Notes under the pieces: generated by a model
The model's input: only the letters and a program-made list of their open reading frames with translations
What the model was told of the DNA's origin: nothing
The model's database searches: none
Source of the DNA: Porphyromonadaceae bacterium UBA7180
GTDB lineage: Bacteria > Bacteroidota > Bacteroidia > Bacteroidales > Muribaculaceae
Length of the DNA stretch: 24,863 nucleotides
Assembly (NCBI GenBank): GCA_002491165.1
Contig: DKVK01000053.1
Span: 1 to 24,863, forward strand
Direction: 5' to 3'
Position numbers and translations under genes: made by a program
Part shown: positions 23,830 to 24,863 of the stretch, piece by piece
Numbering within the stretch: the stretch's first letter is position 1
Layout: each line of letters opens with the position of its first letter

Positions 23830-24603
23830 TTACAGGGTCTGGACGCCGCCGCCGTTGACCATCAGGGTCTGGCCGCTTACCCACTCGGAGACGGGGGCGG
23901 CGAAGAAGAGTACTGCACCGGCTATGTCGTCCACTTCGCCGAGGCGCCGGATGGGGGTGTTGGCAAGCATTTTCTTCTCGATTTCGGGCGTGAGGACGGA
24001 GGCGAGGGCTTTGGTGCGCGTGGCGCCGGGAGCCACGTTGTTTATACGTATCCCCATCGGGCCGAGGTCGTGCGCCAGGTTGGCCGCAAGATGGTTGAGC
24101 GCCGCCTTCGACGAGCCGTAGATCGACATGTTCGGGTCTGCGTTGACCGAGCTCATTGATGTGATGTTGATGATGCTGCCGTAGCCCGACTGCTCCATGT
24201 AGGGAGCCACGAGTTTGCTCAGCTCCCACGGGGCGAAGACGTTGACGGCATAGATACGCTCAACGTATTGCCGGTCTATCTTGAAGGGATTCTCGCGGCC
24301 TCCGCCGCCGAGTCCGGCATTGTTGACCAGAATGTTTACAGTCCCGTACCCGCGCACCGCCGTGTTCACGAGGTTCCCGAGGTTTTCCGAGTCCAAAACG
24401 TTGCAGACTACGGGGATTGCCCGACCGCCCTCCTGTCGTATCAACCGACTGGTTTCCTGCGCTTTGACAAGGTCGAGGTCGCTTACCACTACCGAGGCGC
24501 CCGCATGTGCCAGAGTGCGGCACACGCCGCGGCCGATACCGTCGCCGCCACCGGTAACGACGGCCACCTTCCCGCTGAGGTCATATAATTTCTTAATGTC
24601 CAT
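23830..24603 (-). CDS. hdhA: Short-chain dehydrogenase, likely 7-alpha-hydroxysteroid dehydrogenase
   Basis: A 257-residue NAD(P)-dependent oxidoreductase. The Rossmann motif is TGGGDGIG (17-24), D42 at the end of the second strand suggests NAD(H) preference, NNAG is at 94-97, and the catalytic residues are S149, Y162 and K166 (YGSSK). Beyond the general family it closely follows the E. coli 7-alpha-hydroxysteroid dehydrogenase as I remember it: GASVVVSD, LSKLVAPYME, ITSM, TPEIEKKML, NTPIRRLG, WVSGQ and the ending GGGVQ. Such enzymes oxidise the 7-alpha hydroxyl of bile acids in the gut. The ATG at 24603 was chosen over a TTG at 24645, because family members start a few residues before the first strand. 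A TCACTTTG box lies just upstream. Confidence 0.85.
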   Translation of the reverse strand: MDIKKLYDLSGKVAVVTGGGDGIGRGVCRTLAHAGASVVVSDLDLVKAQETSRLIRQEGGRAIPVVCNVLDSENLGNLVNTAVRGYGTVNILVNNAGLGGGGRENPFKIDRQYVERIYAVNVFAPWELSKLVAPYMEQSGYGSIINITSMSSVNADPNMSIYGSSKAALNHLAANLAHDLGPMGIRINNVAPGATRTKALASVLTPEIEKKMLANTPIRRLGEVDDIAGAVLFFAAPVSEWVSGQTLMVNGGGVQTL

Positions 24604-24685
24604 TTCAGTAAATTTTACAAAGTGAGAACGTCCGCGCCGCGCCAATGGTTTAGAACAGGGTAACTGCGTGTTAAACAGACTTGGT

Positions 24686-24718
24686 AAAAAATCAGGCGAC
24701 CCACTCGGATCGCCCGAT
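24686..24718 (-). terminator. Minus-strand terminator-like hairpin near the right edge
   Basis: ATCAGGCGA (24691-24699) pairs with TCGCCCGAT (24710-24718) with one mismatch, and the minus-strand product is followed by a T run (A run on the plus strand at 24686-24691). It would stop leftward transcription entering from the right before the dehydrogenase gene. Confidence 0.55.
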
Positions 24719-24738
24719 AACTTATGCCAATTTGTTGA

Positions 24739-24863
24739 TTGGCCGATTTAGCTTGCGTTATCTCGAATTCGCGTAACGAGATATTCTCCTACAACCTTGA
24801 GCTTCCCAACGAGGAGGGAACACGACTCAGTGCCGAGTTCGTGGCTTTTTTAAAAGACGAAGG
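24739..24863 (+). pseudogene. Coding-like fragment without start, running off the window
   Basis: After a TGA at 24736-24738 the frame is open to the end of the window. The segment NEIFSYNLELPNEEGTRL...EFVAFLKDE looks like real protein sequence and resembles the L-x-PN-x-E-V segment of Bacteroidetes AAA-ATPase-like/DUF1703 (PDDEXK_9) proteins, which normally lies in the interior of a protein about 500 residues long. No ATG precedes it, so it is probably a 5'-truncated remnant or starts at a TTG. A 7-bp inverted repeat (TATCTCG, CGAGATA, 24759-24783) lies within its beginning. Confidence 0.35.

Noticed and set aside
24660..24760. tRNA gene at the right edge
   Set aside because: The hairpin there does not extend to a cloverleaf, and no acceptor, anticodon or T-loop consensus was found.

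Overview
The window looks like a chromosomal segment of a gut-type Bacteroidales bacterium, most plausibly a Muribaculaceae-like or Prevotella-like lineage. This rests on several observations: repeated Bacteroidetes promoter elements (TTTG or TTG, about 20 nt, then TAnnTTTG); a DUF4923-type secreted protein; an AsmA-type giant; a TPR/membrane/LuxR-like regulator; a C10 (streptopain-type) protease with BspA-like leucine-rich repeats; and secreted proteins ending in short tails that resemble type IX secretion sorting signals. Taxonomy is inferred from gene content only. Most genes are GC-rich. Two islands, a YhcG/DUF1016 nuclease-like gene at about 4.0-5.2 kb and an AAA_14/DUF4143 ATPase at about 7.1-8.65 kb, are clearly more AT-rich and look acquired.

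Layout. At 1-0.4 kb is the C-terminal end of a serpin, followed by a strong hairpin terminator. At 0.5-3.7 kb is an AsmA-family envelope protein. At 4.06-5.18 kb is the DUF1016 nuclease-like gene, which carries two near-identical palindromes in frame in its inter-domain linker. At 5.3-7.06 kb a HAD phosphatase and 3-dehydroquinate synthase (aroB) form a tight pair. At 7.08-8.65 kb a perfectly phased 33-bp tandem repeat array runs into the promoter of the AAA_14 ATPase. At 8.68-10.75 kb a small HTH-like protein and a transmembrane Hanks-type kinase converge with four bases between their stop codons. At 10.8-12.4 kb two tandem promoters precede a long leader, a small exported protein and a small lipoprotein.

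At 12.8-15.8 kb (minus strand) is an apparent operon of a CBS-nucleotidyltransferase, the Obg GTPase and a DUF4923 protein. At 16.0-22.4 kb (plus strand) is a TPR/transmembrane/LuxR-like regulator with a 25-bp tandem repeat in its leader. It is followed by a two-gene unit (stop/start overlap TAATG) encoding a large secreted adhesin-like protein and a C10 cysteine protease. At 22.4-24.6 kb (minus strand) are a RibD/DHFR-like reductase, a small XRE regulator and a short-chain dehydrogenase that strongly resembles 7-alpha-hydroxysteroid dehydrogenase. The right edge holds a coding-like fragment without a recognisable start.

How the genes might work together is inference. The regulator at 16.1 kb sits directly upstream of the secreted adhesin/protease pair and is a good candidate to control it. 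The serpin, the secreted protease and the bile-acid-type dehydrogenase all fit life in a gut lumen. The most unusual structures are the 33-bp array upstream of the ATPase, the in-frame palindrome pair in the DUF1016 gene, the cluster of near-leaderless TAATTTTG-N4-ATG promoters, and the tandem-promoter long leader at 10.84-11.29 kb.
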